Assembly (NCBI GenBank): GCA_963457665.1
Contig: OY735228.1
Span: 4,765,971-4,829,970 of the forward strand
DNA length: 64,000 nucleotides
Source: Thysanoteuthis rhombus
Taxonomy: Eukaryota; Mollusca; Cephalopoda; Oegopsida; Thysanoteuthidae
Direction: 5' to 3'
Shown here: positions 10,430 to 22,345 of the stretch, in pieces
How positions within the stretch are numbered: the first letter of the stretch is position 1
How the letters are laid out: the number at the start of each line of letters is the position of its first letter
Made by a program: the position numbers and the translations under genes
The notes under the pieces: generated by a model
Database searches by the model: none
The model's input: only the letters and a program-made list of their open reading frames with translations
What the model was told of the DNA's origin: nothing

Positions 10430-11770
10430 ATAAAGAAATGATTCATCCTAAGCTACGCAGACTTCTTTGTCTCTCTTTCGTGCATTTCCACATATATTTG
10501 ACACTCTTGCTGGCTCCCAGTAAGTTTGCTCTTCATCGCAAGTCCCATTATGACAGCCTTGTGCCAAACTAAGCCAAGTTTTATAATCATTACACACTGG
10601 TTCATTTAAGCTGATGTTCTCATATTCGTTGCTATAATCTCAACATATTGGCCCCAGTACCTTTCGACCTTCTTCTGGTGTCTGTTGTCTTTGTTAACGT
10701 CCTCAGAATTCGGCACTTCTGTTCTTCGCGTGTGGATCAAGTTTTGTTTTATTCCGGAGAAGACTGCGGTTGAAGCTGTGTTGGGTGTACGAGTAATATT
10801 CGTATTTGGAACGTGGTGGAATGTTATTTGAAAACCAATCACAATCTAGTCAACTTTCAACAAGCCGAAATGACGAAAATCTTGAAAATGTTTGCCAGCC
10901 AATCAATTATGATCGTCTTCAAACTATTGACGAGATATCTGAGGTTACTGGTTCGTCTTGGGGTTCATGCTAATTAATGTTAGCTGGAGATTTGTAAAAT
11001 TTAACTGATTTGTACAAAATCCGTGCCTCGTTTGCTCATAGAGGATAGAGAAAAAAACAATAGTTGGAATGGGTGCAAAGATTTTAGAGAAAAGTTCGAA
11101 TTGACCCAGAGTTTCATTTTTTTTTCAAATTGTAACCGAAGTGACTATTAGATTCCTGTTATTCACGCGTGTCTCTTGGTATGAATAAAAGGAGAGAAAA
11201 GAGAGGAAACCGAAATATTTGGAGGTTTTCGGTCAGGGTCCACATTTTTCGGTTTAGGATGACAGTAATTATCTACTATGTCTGACTATGGGATGATTCT
11301 TGGTCTGGTTCTTATCTTTTGTTATTTGGCTAATCATTTTTTTATGCATCTTGGTGCATTTGATTCCACTCCTGTTTTTGCTGGGACGCCTTCGGAACCA
11401 GACCTTCCGTCTTTTTTTGCACATTCCAGATTTCCATCCTTGGTTGAATGTACTATTTTACAAGTCCCCAGGTTGTAAAATATGATCCCCGACTCACGGC
11501 ACCGGACATTCCCCGGGTGGTCATTTGAGCTATTCTGTCCGATATGCTGTCAAAGCTCATAACCTTGCGTACTATGTTACTATTGACTAAGAATACTACA
11601 ACACCCTTTATAATAGAATAGATCATTACTTGACATCAGCTGTAAAAGGTTTTCTGTTTTCCTGTGGGTTTCACTAACACTTACGGTGTGCCAGGTGATG
11701 TTATGCAGTTAAATGATCAATTGATCTAATCTGTGATCGCAAGCAATACCCCAGACAACATTGTAAGTGT
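10430..11770. other. No gene seen
   Basis: Mixed sequence. The frames near 11278-11485 have no recognisable domain. Confidence 0.5.
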
Positions 11771-11774
11771 AAAT

Positions 11775-11813
11775 TTTCATGATGTTTTTATGTCCAAAAC
11801 TTTGTCTTACTTA

Positions 11814-11852
<39 letters not shown>

Positions 11853-11889
11853 CTCAATGATTATTACTTGACATATATATGCATATATA

Positions 11890-11980
<91 letters not shown>

Positions 11981-12017
11981 GTGTGTGTGTATTAAGTTTT
12001 ATATATATATATGTATA

Positions 12018-12049
<32 letters not shown>

Positions 12050-12096
12050 AGTAAGACAAAGTCTTGGGCACTCAACAAATTAAACATCATGAAACA
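11775..12096. repeat. Palindromic locus with a (TA)n-rich core
   Basis: The left arm (11777-11815, with ACTTTGTCTTACTTA) and right arm (12046-12096, with TAAGTAAGACAAAGT) are imperfect inverted copies, including a TTTCATGATGTTT block further out. The core is about 230 bp of TA with interspersed GT. It could be a foldback element or an expanded palindrome. Confidence 0.8.
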
Positions 12097-12780
12097 TGTG
12101 TCTGTGTCTGTGCAGGAATATTCTTTTCAACTGTTGCCCCTGCAATTACTAATCCTAGGCCATCCAAAAGGGATTTTATATAGAGACGGAGAGTTGTTTT
12201 CCTTCACCACCATCGCCCTACGCACCACACAACACCTCTGTCAATCGGCCATCCAATTTCTACCTGTTATGACCCTTTCAGCACGCCATACTGCATTCGC
12301 TCCCCAGTAAACGATAGAGTCAACCTATTTCATAAATGGACAGATCGTGTTGACTAAGAAATTTCAATACTCAGCTCTACCCCGAAGAAATTCTCGGACC
12401 CCTTTGGTTCTCCAAGCCTGGTGCAATGCACAAGGTGAGACCCCCACACATGGGCCCTGACTAATACTTTTGTAATTGGGGCATAGGGATGGATGATTAT
12501 GTCAATAAGGGGACATTAAGCACCAAACGAGAAGAAAGCCAAGAAATGAGAAGGGAGAGAAGAAAGAAACGTATTCGGTCTGAAGGAATAAATGAGCTCT
12601 GAATTATGGCAATCAGAACAACGTTTAGAAAGAGAAATAAAATGCCACTGGAGCGGATGGAATGGGCAGATCGGGTGTGTGGGGGTGGAGAATAATAGAA
12701 GGGGACGAAAGGGGGGTGAAGTATCCACAGAACGCATATATCTGCCAATACTGTGTACACTATCTGAAAGCTAAATGGAA
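12097..12780. other. No gene seen
   Basis: Unassigned sequence; it turns purine-rich from about 12520 up to the family D copy. Confidence 0.5.
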
Positions 12781-12784
12781 ATGA

Positions 12785-13458
12785 AACAGGTCTGGTTAGT
12801 CAATCAAAAGAAACCATAACATGGTCAACGTCTTTTGGCTGTACACTGTGTTGGGGATGATCAATTAAAGACAATTGGTAATGGAGTGATCTATGATTAC
12901 GTTACTTCTCCCACCTTTTGTTTAGATAGTGATCACTAAAAAAATCTTGATTTAAAAAAACAAAAACAATCGTGAATGTTGCTGGACGCAAACTAGGAGA
13001 CGAATTTAGCATAATCTTACATTGGAAATTGAACAATTAGGGACAATCGCATGGATCGGAGTAATTAGGCAGGAGTTAATTTGGAAAAGGAATGATTGAT
13101 GAATAAGTTACTCCTCTCGCCTCTTGTTCGGCGGTAATCCCTAAAAAAAGTGTGAGTTGGAACTTGGAGAAAGCTTAAATGATGCCAGACACAAATTAGG
13201 AGACCAATTTACCATAGAAGTACGTTGCAAATGGAACCCACTACCAAAACATCTTAGGGAAGGATTTTCAGGAAAAAAAATTCCAGCTCTGATAAGGATT
13301 AAAACTTCAAGTGTTCTGTCCTCTCGCTCCGCTGATACTAGCTTTATGCGTGACTCATCTATACATAACTAGTCAACCAGCCAGCCAGTCCACCTTAAAA
13401 ACTCAAGAAACTCATCTTGATAGTGTTGGTGACAGTTTTGGTTGATTGTTTCTAAAAT
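12785..13458 (+). repeat. Dispersed repeat family D, long copy
   Basis: It starts with CAGGTCTGGTTAGTC and ends near GACAGTTTTGGTTGATTGTT. The blocks TGATCACTAAAAAA, GGACGCAAACTAGGAGAC and TTAGCATAA match the copies at 14861, 19203, 27225 and 42297 (reverse). Part of the unit (ACTTCTCCC... to GACCAATTTA) occurs twice, suggesting internal dimerisation. Non-coding; class unknown. Confidence 0.7.
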
Positions 13459-13554
13459 TGAAAAAAAAAACATCGGCTGAGAACATCAAATCCACAAAAT
13501 TCAATAATTTCCTTTGGAATTGAGATTTTGCTTTTCTATTTCGTTTTTAACCAC

Positions 13555-13735
13555 TTTCCTTGCATAATTATACAAACATTTCTCAAACGAAAACGAATTC
13601 CTGGATCCGCCCCCAAATTCAACCACCCCTCCTGCCAGCTCATGTTCCATTCTACCAAAAACGTTCATCAAATTCATTGGGAATTCTTCCGGATTTTCAG
13701 GACAAATAGACAGACAGTCAGACACGTGTGAATAA
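13555..13735 (+). repeat. Dispersed repeat family E, copy 2
   Basis: Best-preserved copy: CGAATTCCTGGATCCGCC, CAAATTCAACCACCCCTCC, then CATCAAATTCATTGGGAA. Matched by 2830-3050 and 60000-60150. Confidence 0.5.
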
Positions 13736-13779
13736 ATACATCTTTTCCAATTTTGTTAGTGGAGGTATAAAAAATTAGG

Positions 13780-14437
13780 GTCTGGAAAAAGAAATGTTGG
13801 GACAGAAGAATTATTGAAAGACAGAATGAAAAAAATAAAAAGAAATGAGAGAAAATTAAGAAAAGACAAATGAAACAAAAAATTTACATTGTAAATCAAA
13901 CTCTCCATCACAAAAACCTTTTGTTGGGAGGAGAATTTACAACAAATAAAAACGAAAGAAATTTTTTTCTAGACGAAGTAAAGAGTAAATGATTAAAATT
14001 GTAACCCTTTAACTGCATTGGTGTAACTTGTACACGTGAAAGAGAAAATAAAACCTCACAGAGAAAGAGATTTTGAGGAGATTGAAAAAGAGATTTAAAA
14101 GTAACAAAGGATTGCAAAATGAAGAATTGATGAATGAATGCGAAAAGAAAACCAAGAGAATGAGCAATGAAAAAAATGATAAAAAAAACATGAGGAAGCA
14201 ATAGAAAAAGAGAGGAACACAGTTATATAAGGGGGGGCTGATAGGTAACAAGAGTGAACGAGAGGGAAGAGAGATAAACTGAGGGAGGGCAGACGTGAAA
14301 GAAAGAAAGGAAGAATAAACAAGGGACAGAAAAAGGAAATGATGTAAGGAGAATGAAAGAAAGAATTGTTATTGGGATGAATGAGCTGAGCTGTCACGAA
14401 ATGAAGAAAGATATACAAGTACAGGTTGAGATAGACT

Positions 14438-14503
<66 letters not shown>

Positions 14504-14850
14504 AAGAAAGAAATGAATGAAGAAAAAAGGAAGAATGAATTTAAAAAAACAGAACTAAGAGTGAATGGATGTCCGAAAAAGAAAGAAGCTGCAAAAAGAA
14601 AGATATGAAGAAATAGGAAGAGTGAAGAACGGGAGACGAAGAAGTCTAGAAGTATGTGAAGAAGAAAGGAGAATTAAAAGAGATGGAATGGAGCGTGAGA
14701 AAAAAAGAAATCAAAGAAAAAAGAAGGAACAACAGTGAGAAACAACGCAGAAAAGAGAGGGAAAAAAGAAAGACTAAATGAAGTAACAAAGACCTAAAGA
14801 AGGAAAATTGAAGAAAAAAATAGCGAAAAAATACCAAAGGATCAAAAAAT
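13780..14850. repeat. Purine-rich block with (GATA)n
   Basis: Almost all A/G on the + strand for about 1 kb, interrupted by (GATA)n at about 14436-14502. It directly precedes a family D copy. Frames such as FFLSRLPSLSLSLF on the minus strand are compositional. Confidence 0.85.
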
Positions 14851-14860
14851 TGAAATAACA

Positions 14861-15416
14861 TATGGACAGGTCTGATGAGTCACTCAATAGGAACCGTCAT
14901 TAGACCAATGTCTTTTGGTAGCATATCGTAATGGGGTGATCAATTAAAAAATTGGAAATAGGGGTTATCAGCAATTAAGTTGCTTCTCTCACTTTTTGCT
15001 GGGCTGTGATCACAAGAAAAGTCCAGATTTTCAAAATATAAAACCAGCATGGACTGTAATTAGCCGCAGACGGCGAATTAAAAAAATTCGAAACGGGATG
15101 ATCAATTAATCGTTTGCTTCTCCCGCATTTTGTAGGACAGTGATCATTAAAAAATCCAAATTTAAAAAAAAAATGTGAATGCTGCCGGACACAAACTAAA
15201 GGACCAATTAAGCATAAAATAAAATTGCAAAATCATCCCCTCCATTCAAAAACTATTGGGGGGAATTTTCAAACGTTTGAATTTCCAGTCCTCTAGCTCC
15301 ATCAGCGTGGCCTTTACGCGTGATACATACATACATTCATACAAAGCCAGCCTACCAGACCTACTTGAAAACTGAAGAAACCAATGTTGACTTTTAGTGA
15401 CAGTTTTGGTTGAGGG

Positions 15417-15421
<5 letters not shown>
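14861..15421 (+). repeat. Dispersed repeat family D, reference copy
   Basis: It runs from GGACAGGTCTGATGAGTC to GACAGTTTTGGTTGAGGGTT, about 560 bp. Two sub-repeats (GATCAATTAA ... TGTGATCAC and GATCAATTAA ... AGTGATCAT) show internal duplication. It ends directly at a (TA)n tract. Confidence 0.7.

Positions 15422-15492
<71 letters not shown>
15421..15492. repeat. (TA)n microsatellite
   Basis: About 70 bp of TA with one GT interruption. Confidence 0.95.
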
Positions 15493-15640
15493 TTGCCGTT
15501 ATAATGCGTGGATTTTAAACCAAATATATCAATAGTAAACGAATCTCGGGCAATGGTCTTAAGAGAATGTAAAAACAATCACGCCGTTAAAATGCATGCA
15601 GCATTAAATGGTGCCGTTAGAACGAGTACTATTACAAGAA
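15493..15640. mobile_element. pogo-like MITE fragment
   Basis: It carries TGCCGTTATAATGCGTGGAT, shared with 27780-27800 and 54705-54725, and a second GCCGTTAGAACGAGTA block. The motifs resemble pogo/Tigger-type terminal inverted repeats; both ends are unclear. Confidence 0.4.
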
Positions 15641-15644
15641 AAGT

Positions 15645-16635
15645 TTACTGAATATACAAAAGGCTGAAAAAAAGAAAGAAAGATAAGAAAACATTGTGCG
15701 GGTAAATGTGATTAAACGAGTGGCTGCCAAAAATATTTTGCAGTGAACAAAACATCCCACTGCGAATGAGTCTCCCTTGAACCAAGCATGTTTATTCAGC
15801 CCCCAAGAATTGAACGATTGAGAACTGGACATGGCTTATCGGATGAGCAACATCACGTGATTCAGAGAATAAAACTCGCTTAGTCACGTCTGATTTTGTA
15901 TTCAGTGATTAAGTTGGATCCCGATGATCGCTCCGGCTTCTTTCACAAGTCCGGGACGATGAGGGTGGGGTGGGCCCACTGAGCATCCCTTCTCCCCCCT
16001 CCCATTCTATAATAGGCCTTCTCACAGAGGGCAAAGGGGTTTGAAAGTTAGAATCTCACGGAGGACGGAGAACAAGGGCAGTGGCAGTTTAGGACGACTC
16101 ACGGCCAAGGCACTCTATAGTCCCTTACCTGACAACCGACATCCGGATATATCTTTTCATCTCCCTATGGAATATATACTTTAAGAATATAAGCTTTTGC
16201 CCCCCTCTCCCTGTCCTGCAAAAGAGGCAGCGGTCGCCCACGAGCGTAGTCCGATATTTAACTCGTGTTAAACGAAAATTCTATTATAATGAATATGAAA
16301 TAAATAAGTGAATCTGTTTTATTAATAAATTACGTGTATAAGTACATTTTCTTCTGTATAATCTTTTTACGTCTCTTTTCTTGGTTAGAACTAAACAGAG
16401 ATGCACGAATCGTCCATCTCTGTGTAAAGGACTTTTCTGGTGACGTAACATAGTGGGAATAGAATTTCATATTACGTCATAAACCGGACAAACAAAACCC
16501 CATAAATTTTCAATGTTGATCAGAATGCTATCTATCAATGGGCTGGTGGCAAAACATTTTCATCTGAGAAACCAACGTATATATATTGATATATGTAGTT
16601 TTTAAGTGCATATAACACTTCTCAAAATTGAAACT
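15645..16635. other. No gene seen
   Basis: Unassigned sequence including a GC-richer stretch at 15900-16260; no domain-bearing frame. Confidence 0.5.
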
Positions 16636-16639
16636 TGAA

Positions 16640-17125
16640 CAATGACGATAGACAATTCGCTTGATCTACGTTGTGTGTCCTGCTCGGATTCCTGGGCCCT
16701 CTATCAGACAGGGATTAATGGCCCCAGTTCTATCTCCACATACAATGGGTTGTCGTCTTCGGGCGCATGCCAGGGCGAAGCGTATGGAGATGTTGAGATG
16801 CCCAGCTGCCAGAAGTCCCTTGTTGATGTAGTCCATAGGGAAGCAGTGAGTGAAACATCTGGCATAAATTCGGCTACGCATTGCTCCAGGGGAGGCTCCA
16901 TTCTCTGATTTCGGAATCGGAGTTGTCTTTCACCTGGACTGTTAGCCTTCCAAAAGCTAGAGAGCCCGATCTACTCAACTTTTTTACCCATAGCTGGAGT
17001 AGGGGATAAGAAATAGATTCATGCCTTTCCAAAAAGTATTCGTTTGAAGAGAACATAAACCGTCTTGCCGATTTCGTTGTCCGAGCCGTTACTGACAACG
17101 CCAATCGCACCTCCGAAGCAGGGAT
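16640..17125 (-). repeat. tRNA-SINE family C, long minus-strand copy
   Basis: On the minus strand it begins near GGAGGTGCGATTGGCG (tRNA-like head, partly decayed), then TTTTGGAAAGGCATGAAT, the core shared by copies at 25750, 41602 and 49990, then a body with ACTCCGATTCCGAAATCAGAG shared with 23400-23850. The frames at 16642-16901 lie within this repeat and match no protein I know. Confidence 0.6.
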
Positions 17126-17342
17126 ATAACACAAACAATTCAGAAACTCATTTATTATTACTTTAATTAGTGGCTCCTCTCAATTGTTACGGGTTCCCGA
17201 AGAAGGCCACATGGCCCCTGTTGAGAACGGTTGGTCAAGACCCTAGAAAAAATACCACTCAGTAACAGTAAGGTCAGATGAATCAACAAGGTCCGACAAA
17301 GGTTTTCTCCAAAAAGTCTTCAAATTAAATAATATCACACTG

Positions 17343-17412
17343 TTATTTCTATTATTATTCGGACCATCCTCATCTTGGTTATTTATGGTCCGAATATTAA
17401 TAGAAACAATAA
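17343..17412. other. Near-perfect hairpin (24-bp arms, 19-nt loop)
   Basis: The left arm (17343-17366, ending ATTCGGACCA) pairs with the right arm (17386-17412, starting TGGTCCGAAT) with only minor gaps. The size is compatible with a small hairpin RNA precursor or a very short MITE. Nothing shows transcription. Confidence 0.6.
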
Positions 17413-17414
17413 TA

Positions 17415-18305
17415 ATACCTCATCTCAAAAATTCAGAGATATACTAACATCATACTGTATTGACCAAACATTTCCTTCTTTTCTTTTCGTGAGATACTAT
17501 TAGAAGTGTTTAGTTTTAACAAACTTGAATTGAAAGATATCGCATATGATTACGTTGCGACAGGTATCCCATTAGTGTTAATATAACAGTGGAAATCGAC
17601 AGCTGGGTGCAAAGGGGGAATTCCCCAACTCCTGGATCCTGGAGCTATGATCATCCATAGCATCACAGTCAGTCTACAGCCATTCTTATCCTGTCCTGTC
17701 AGAGGACCCAAGCAGAACGAGACGACAAATTGAAGCTGATGACGTGCGCAACTCTCCCTCATTGTAATCCTAGTTGAATGCAAGTTATGACTTCATAATT
17801 CGCTGCACCATCCAGAACTGAGTCATCTTCGACCACAAAAGACAGTAACTGCGAATTATCAGAGGATCTGCCTTTGCTTATTGTCCATGGTCGACTTGAT
17901 TACCCTGGTTTAAAACATTACAACTTCCATATCTGGATTCATTAGATTATCTCTGCTATGGTATAAATAGAATCTTTCGTTACTGAGTTATTATGTTTGT
18001 TACGTGAGCATTACAATACTTGTAATAGCTTGCTCCAGTCTCCTTCACTGAACCAAAGAACTATTGTTTAATTTGCATTTACTTTATGGGGAAGACTGAC
18101 TCTGTAGGTTACTATATGCAATTCTAGATATCAATGAGACAGGTAAGAAATTGGATACACTTGTAAAACATGGAATGGTTATACAAGATACCATTGGTAA
18201 GCTTTTATAGTCGTGTCAATTCTCGTCTTCAATACGTGGCGTGGCTCCATTTTTTTACCTCTGGAATGATGAACATCTTCTCCAGTGTATTGGTCGACCT
18301 CTAAG
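17415..18305. other. No gene seen
   Basis: Unassigned sequence without a credible coding frame. Confidence 0.5.
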
Positions 18306-18309
18306 AGAC

Positions 18310-18344
18310 GATCTATACACACAGACACACACAGACACACACAC

Positions 18345-18404
<60 letters not shown>
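18310..18404. repeat. (CA)n then (TA)n microsatellite
   Basis: CA-rich 18310-18350, then about 50 bp of pure TA. Confidence 0.95.
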
Positions 18405-18407
<3 letters not shown>

Positions 18408-18424
18408 TGCGTTATACTCTTTGA

Positions 18425-18696
18425 AATTACCATTTCCGGCAGCAGCACCATTTTCTTCAATTGTTTATTTTATTTACGCTGTCTAAGCTAAATGAAGTAG
18501 TTCAAATATAGTTTCAAAAAACATAATGTTTTCATGATTATTCTGTCGGGTTATGTATCCATTTCTAAACTTAGATTGTCTTTTCTGCTTACGCTGTCCA
18601 GACCAAATGATACAATCACTGCATAATGACGGGAGATGATTCCAAAGTAATATAACGCATCTATGATTATTTCTTTCGGATTATATACCCATTTTC

Positions 18697-18751
<55 letters not shown>

Positions 18752-18756
18752 TAATA

Positions 18757-18790
<34 letters not shown>

Positions 18791-18795
18791 AGTAT
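18425..18795 (+). repeat. SINE family B core, two tandem copies, with simple-repeat tail
   Basis: TTCTTCAATTGTTTATTTTA, TTACGCTGTC, CCAAATGATACA and TCTTTCGGATTATATACCCA match the copy at 43705-43910. The core occurs twice in tandem (18440-18575 and 18580-18695). It ends in (AAT)n at 18697-18757, then TA and GT. Confidence 0.6.
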
Positions 18796-19200
18796 TAATT
18801 CCATTATAAACACAACTTTACACCATTATCATCAGAATATATGTAAATATATATAAGTGTAGGTGTGTGTATGTGAGAGTGAGAGTATGTGTGTGTGTGT
18901 TTGCTTCCATACATATGTGTGTGTGCGTATATACATTGAAAGAAGTGTTTTACAAGGAGTGGATAGCCAATATTCTACTACACAAAGTTACGTATATGGG
19001 AGATATGAGGATATATACGTAACAGATTATATGCATATTCATGATAACAACAGATACACACGTATATATAGATATGGCAAAGAAAAGAGAAAGTAAAAAA
19101 AAAAATTAAATGTAATAAGAAGAATGAGCAGACGGCATTTTTAAAAGTAAAAGAGAAATCAAAAATCAATGCAGAAAAAGATAGAAAGGAAAAGAGAGGA
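18796..19200. other. No gene seen; GT-rich then purine-rich
   Basis: GT/TA-rich sequence to 19070, then an A/G-rich stretch leading to a family D copy. Confidence 0.55.
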
Positions 19201-19202
19201 AG

Positions 19203-19612
19203 AACAGGTCTAGTTAGTCACTCAGTAGAAACTGTCATACAAACAATTTTGGCAGCATGTCGTGTTGGGGGTAATCAATTTAAAAATTGGAGGAAGATGT
19301 GATCAACGAATAATATATTTCTCTCATCTTTTGTTGGGGAGTGACCAATGAAAAAAGAAATCTGAATTAGGAGAAAAAACAGAAAAAAAACTGGCAAGCT
19401 TGTTGCCAGATGTAAGCCATGGACCAATGTAGAATACAATTACATGGCAAATAGACTCCCAAACCAACCATGAACAGATTTTGGGTGGGGAGTAAAGAAA
19501 CCCAAAAGACACGTTTTTTGATGGTATGATATGATATAGGAGTAAATGTTTGGATTTTAAGCCTTCTAGCTACATTGGTGTGGCCTGCACGCGCAATACA
19601 TATATACACACA
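19203..19612 (+). repeat. Dispersed repeat family D, truncated copy
   Basis: ACAGGTCTAGTTAGTCACTC start and CTAGCTACATTGGTGTGGCC near the end; the final AGTTTTGG block is missing. Confidence 0.6.
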
Positions 19613-19614
19613 TA

Positions 19615-20090
19615 CATCGGATGCAAAAGAAAGAAAAAGGAAAGAAAGAGAGAACGAAAAATGAAAGTGAGAAATGAATAGAAAAATGAAGGAATGTAAA
19701 AGAAAGAAAGAAGGATTGAATGAATAAAAATACAGAAGAGCGAGAGAGAGAGAGGAAGAAGAGAAAAGGAAAGAAAGGCGAGAGAGGAGATGATTGAATG
19801 AAAAACAGAATGCAAAAGAAAAGAAGGAATGAATGATTGAGAAGGAAGAAAACGGAGGAGAAATAATAAAGAAAGAAGTAAAGGAAAGAAGGAAAGAAGG
19901 AAGGGTGAAAGACAGAATGAATGAATGAAAAAAAAAGAACCAAAAAGAAAAAGAACTGAACAGAAAGAAAGAAGCAATAAAGAAAAGGCCAGAGAAAAGG
20001 CAAAACGAAATATAAAAAGGAATAAAACTGCACCATGAACAATACCAAAAGGAAAAAAAAGAAAAGAAAATAAACAATGAATTTAGCAAA
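19615..20090. repeat. Purine-rich low-complexity block
   Basis: A/G-only for about 470 bp on the + strand (AAAG, GGAA, GAGA mixtures). The 240- and 160-residue minus-strand frames are shadows of it. Confidence 0.9.
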
Positions 20091-20099
20091 AAATCGAAA

Positions 20100-20433
20100 C
20101 TACGGTCGAACCATAGAATCCATGAATAAATAAGCCCAGCGCATGAATGAAATCATGAAAAATGTTTTCAGAAATCGATAGATCGATCACTGGCAGCGTC
20201 GTTGGGGAATCTATGACGATGTTGTTTTGAATTTCTCATCCACTGAATACCTGCGCCATCAAAATGAAATGGGGCCGCGGCCGACGAGGCCAACGATCAC
20301 AACATGGCGACCAAAGAAGATGAAGAAAGGATCCGATAGAAAAAAACTTATTTGTTCCCTTCTATGAAAAATACGCATGAAAAATAAAAAGAATATGTTT
20401 CTTCGAGCTTTCAAAATAAATAGGATATATACA

Positions 20434-20435
<2 letters not shown>
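20100..20435. other. Spacer with a small GC-rich ATGGCG patch
   Basis: Mostly AT-rich, but 20270-20320 holds GGGGCCGCGGCCGACGAGG followed by AACATGGCGACC, opening an 11-codon frame (MATKEDEERIR). The start context is good, but the frame closes at once and no splice donor precedes the stop. Confidence 0.3.
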
Positions 20436-20437
<2 letters not shown>

Positions 20438-20494
<57 letters not shown>

Positions 20495-20545
20495 AGGGAG
20501 AGAGAGAGAGAGAAAGAAAGGGAGAGAGAAAGAGAGAGAGACTGA
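20438..20545. repeat. (TA)n then (GA)n
   Basis: About 55 bp of TA followed by about 55 bp of GA/GAAA. Confidence 0.95.
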
Positions 20546-20645
20546 GGACACAGACACCCAGAGAGATAAGCGACGAATTTATTTATGAGATTATTTGTGT
20601 ATGCGTATGAATTTGTATATGTGTTTGTACGTGTCGGTCTCTTTG

Positions 20646-20646
<1 letters not shown>

Positions 20647-20744
<98 letters not shown>

Positions 20745-20762
20745 TGTTGTTGTTGTTGTTAT
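20647..20762. repeat. (TA)n, (GT)n, (TTG)n compound microsatellite
   Basis: TA 20650-20709, GT 20710-20741, TTG 20742-20760. Confidence 0.97.
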
Positions 20763-20764
20763 CT

Positions 20765-21408
20765 TTTTTTTTCCTAACACTTGAGGGCCACCTTATTATT
20801 TCTATGTTATTATTCACACGTCTGGTTGATGTGTCCCGGACAGCGGAACGGTATGGGTTATCTCCCTGTGTCAGGACGCTCTTTCAAAAACAACAACACG
20901 AAAACCAAAAAAGAAACAGCCGTCAAGAAAGCCGGGCTTTCAACAAAAAGAAAATCCTAATTGTGAAAATGGGTTGGCCTTCTGGTTGACTGCACCTGAT
21001 AAAGGACAGTCAGAAATAATGGACAAATTTCAGCCATCCACAGCATCCGTCCCTCGACGTGGGTCAAGGCGCACTGGCCTTGACCAGAGAAGTTGCCAAC
21101 AGGTCCAAGCACCACCCCGCTAACAGCCCTGCCTCGCCATCTAACCTTATCTTTTGTTATTGGCGTCTGCATGATGCGTTGCGACTTCTCTTTGGTCCGT
21201 TATAGACTTCTTTTCCTTTTTTTTTTAAAAGAAGAATCATGTGGCTGCTACGTATCCCTGGCGACATTAACGCGACATTATTTTCTCTTTATAGATTTAT
21301 TATATTTCGACAATATCAAAACAACTCTGACCGCCGAGAATTATTATTTTATTTCCCCTATTTCCCTGTACTAGCTGAATACCCATCCTATGGACGAGTT
21401 TTTCGGCT

Positions 21409-21410
<2 letters not shown>
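20765..21410. other. No gene seen
   Basis: Unassigned; a moderately GC-rich stretch near 21040-21130 has no recognisable domain. Confidence 0.5.

Positions 21411-21412
<2 letters not shown>

Positions 21413-21490
<78 letters not shown>
21413..21490. repeat. (TA)n microsatellite
   Basis: About 78 bp of TA. Confidence 0.97.
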
Positions 21491-21494
<4 letters not shown>

Positions 21495-21504
21495 AAGGAA
21501 ACGT

Positions 21505-21660
21505 GGATTTTCTTTTTTTTTTAATTGTTTATTCTATTTACGCTACGTCAAATGATACATTCATCTGTAATAATGAGGGTTATTTCAAATAGAGTTTCTA
21601 TGTAATATAAATCATTCATATCATTATTTCTGTCGGATTATATATATTAATTTTTCAATA
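21505..21660 (+). repeat. SINE family B core, partial copy
   Basis: AATTGTTTATTCTATTTACG, AAATGATACATTCA and TTTCTGTCGGATTATATAT match 43705-43910 and 18425-18695. Confidence 0.6.
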
Positions 21661-22000
21661 ATGTATGTGTGTGTGTGATGTTTGTATGTGGGTATGTGTA
21701 TATGTATGAGTATGAGCATATATGGCTGAGTTTTGCATTGTAATCTCATAAGTAGAACCACTTTCCAATAGATTTTAAGAGGCTTTTTTCCTCAAAAATC
21801 TTCAATTTAATTTTAATTTAGGAAGAGTCTCCTTCACTCGTAACCCCTTAGAGAATTGAACTTCTAAAATGAAAAATAAAAAATGTATATGCGTGGTAAG
21901 TAACTTCAGGATCACCTCTGGCTGCTCTGTCAAGGTCTCAATGATCTCGTCCGCTGACAGATCTCGATGATGCAATAATCTACAAAAAAACCCTGCATGG
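21661..22000. other. No gene seen
   Basis: GT-rich start (21663-21715), then unassigned sequence. Confidence 0.5.
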
Positions 22001-22005
22001 GGCGT

Positions 22006-22007
<2 letters not shown>

Positions 22008-22081
<74 letters not shown>

Positions 22082-22082
22082 G

Positions 22083-22160
<78 letters not shown>

Positions 22161-22211
22161 TATATGCATATATATCCACATATGCACACAAATTTATAGG
22201 CACACACACAT

Positions 22212-22271
<60 letters not shown>

Positions 22272-22345
22272 ATTGATTGATTGATAGATAGATTGATAGA
22301 TAGATAGATTGATAGATAGATAGATAGATATAGATATATGTATAT
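22008..22345. repeat. Compound (TA)n/(CA)n/(GATA)n array
   Basis: TA 22008-22080, CA 22081-22102, TA 22103-22155, CA/TA 22200-22270, GATT/GATA 22270-22330. The long YIYIYI frames belong to it. Confidence 0.95.

Noticed and set aside
16642-16908. 88-residue plus frame with 65- and 71-residue minus frames
   Set aside because: All fall in the long SINE C copy; three overlapping frames with no known domain.
19367-20089. 240-residue minus-strand frame, longest hydrophobic-looking ORF in its area
   Set aside because: It lies in an A/G-only block; the F/S/L composition is forced by the sequence and not evidence of a membrane protein.
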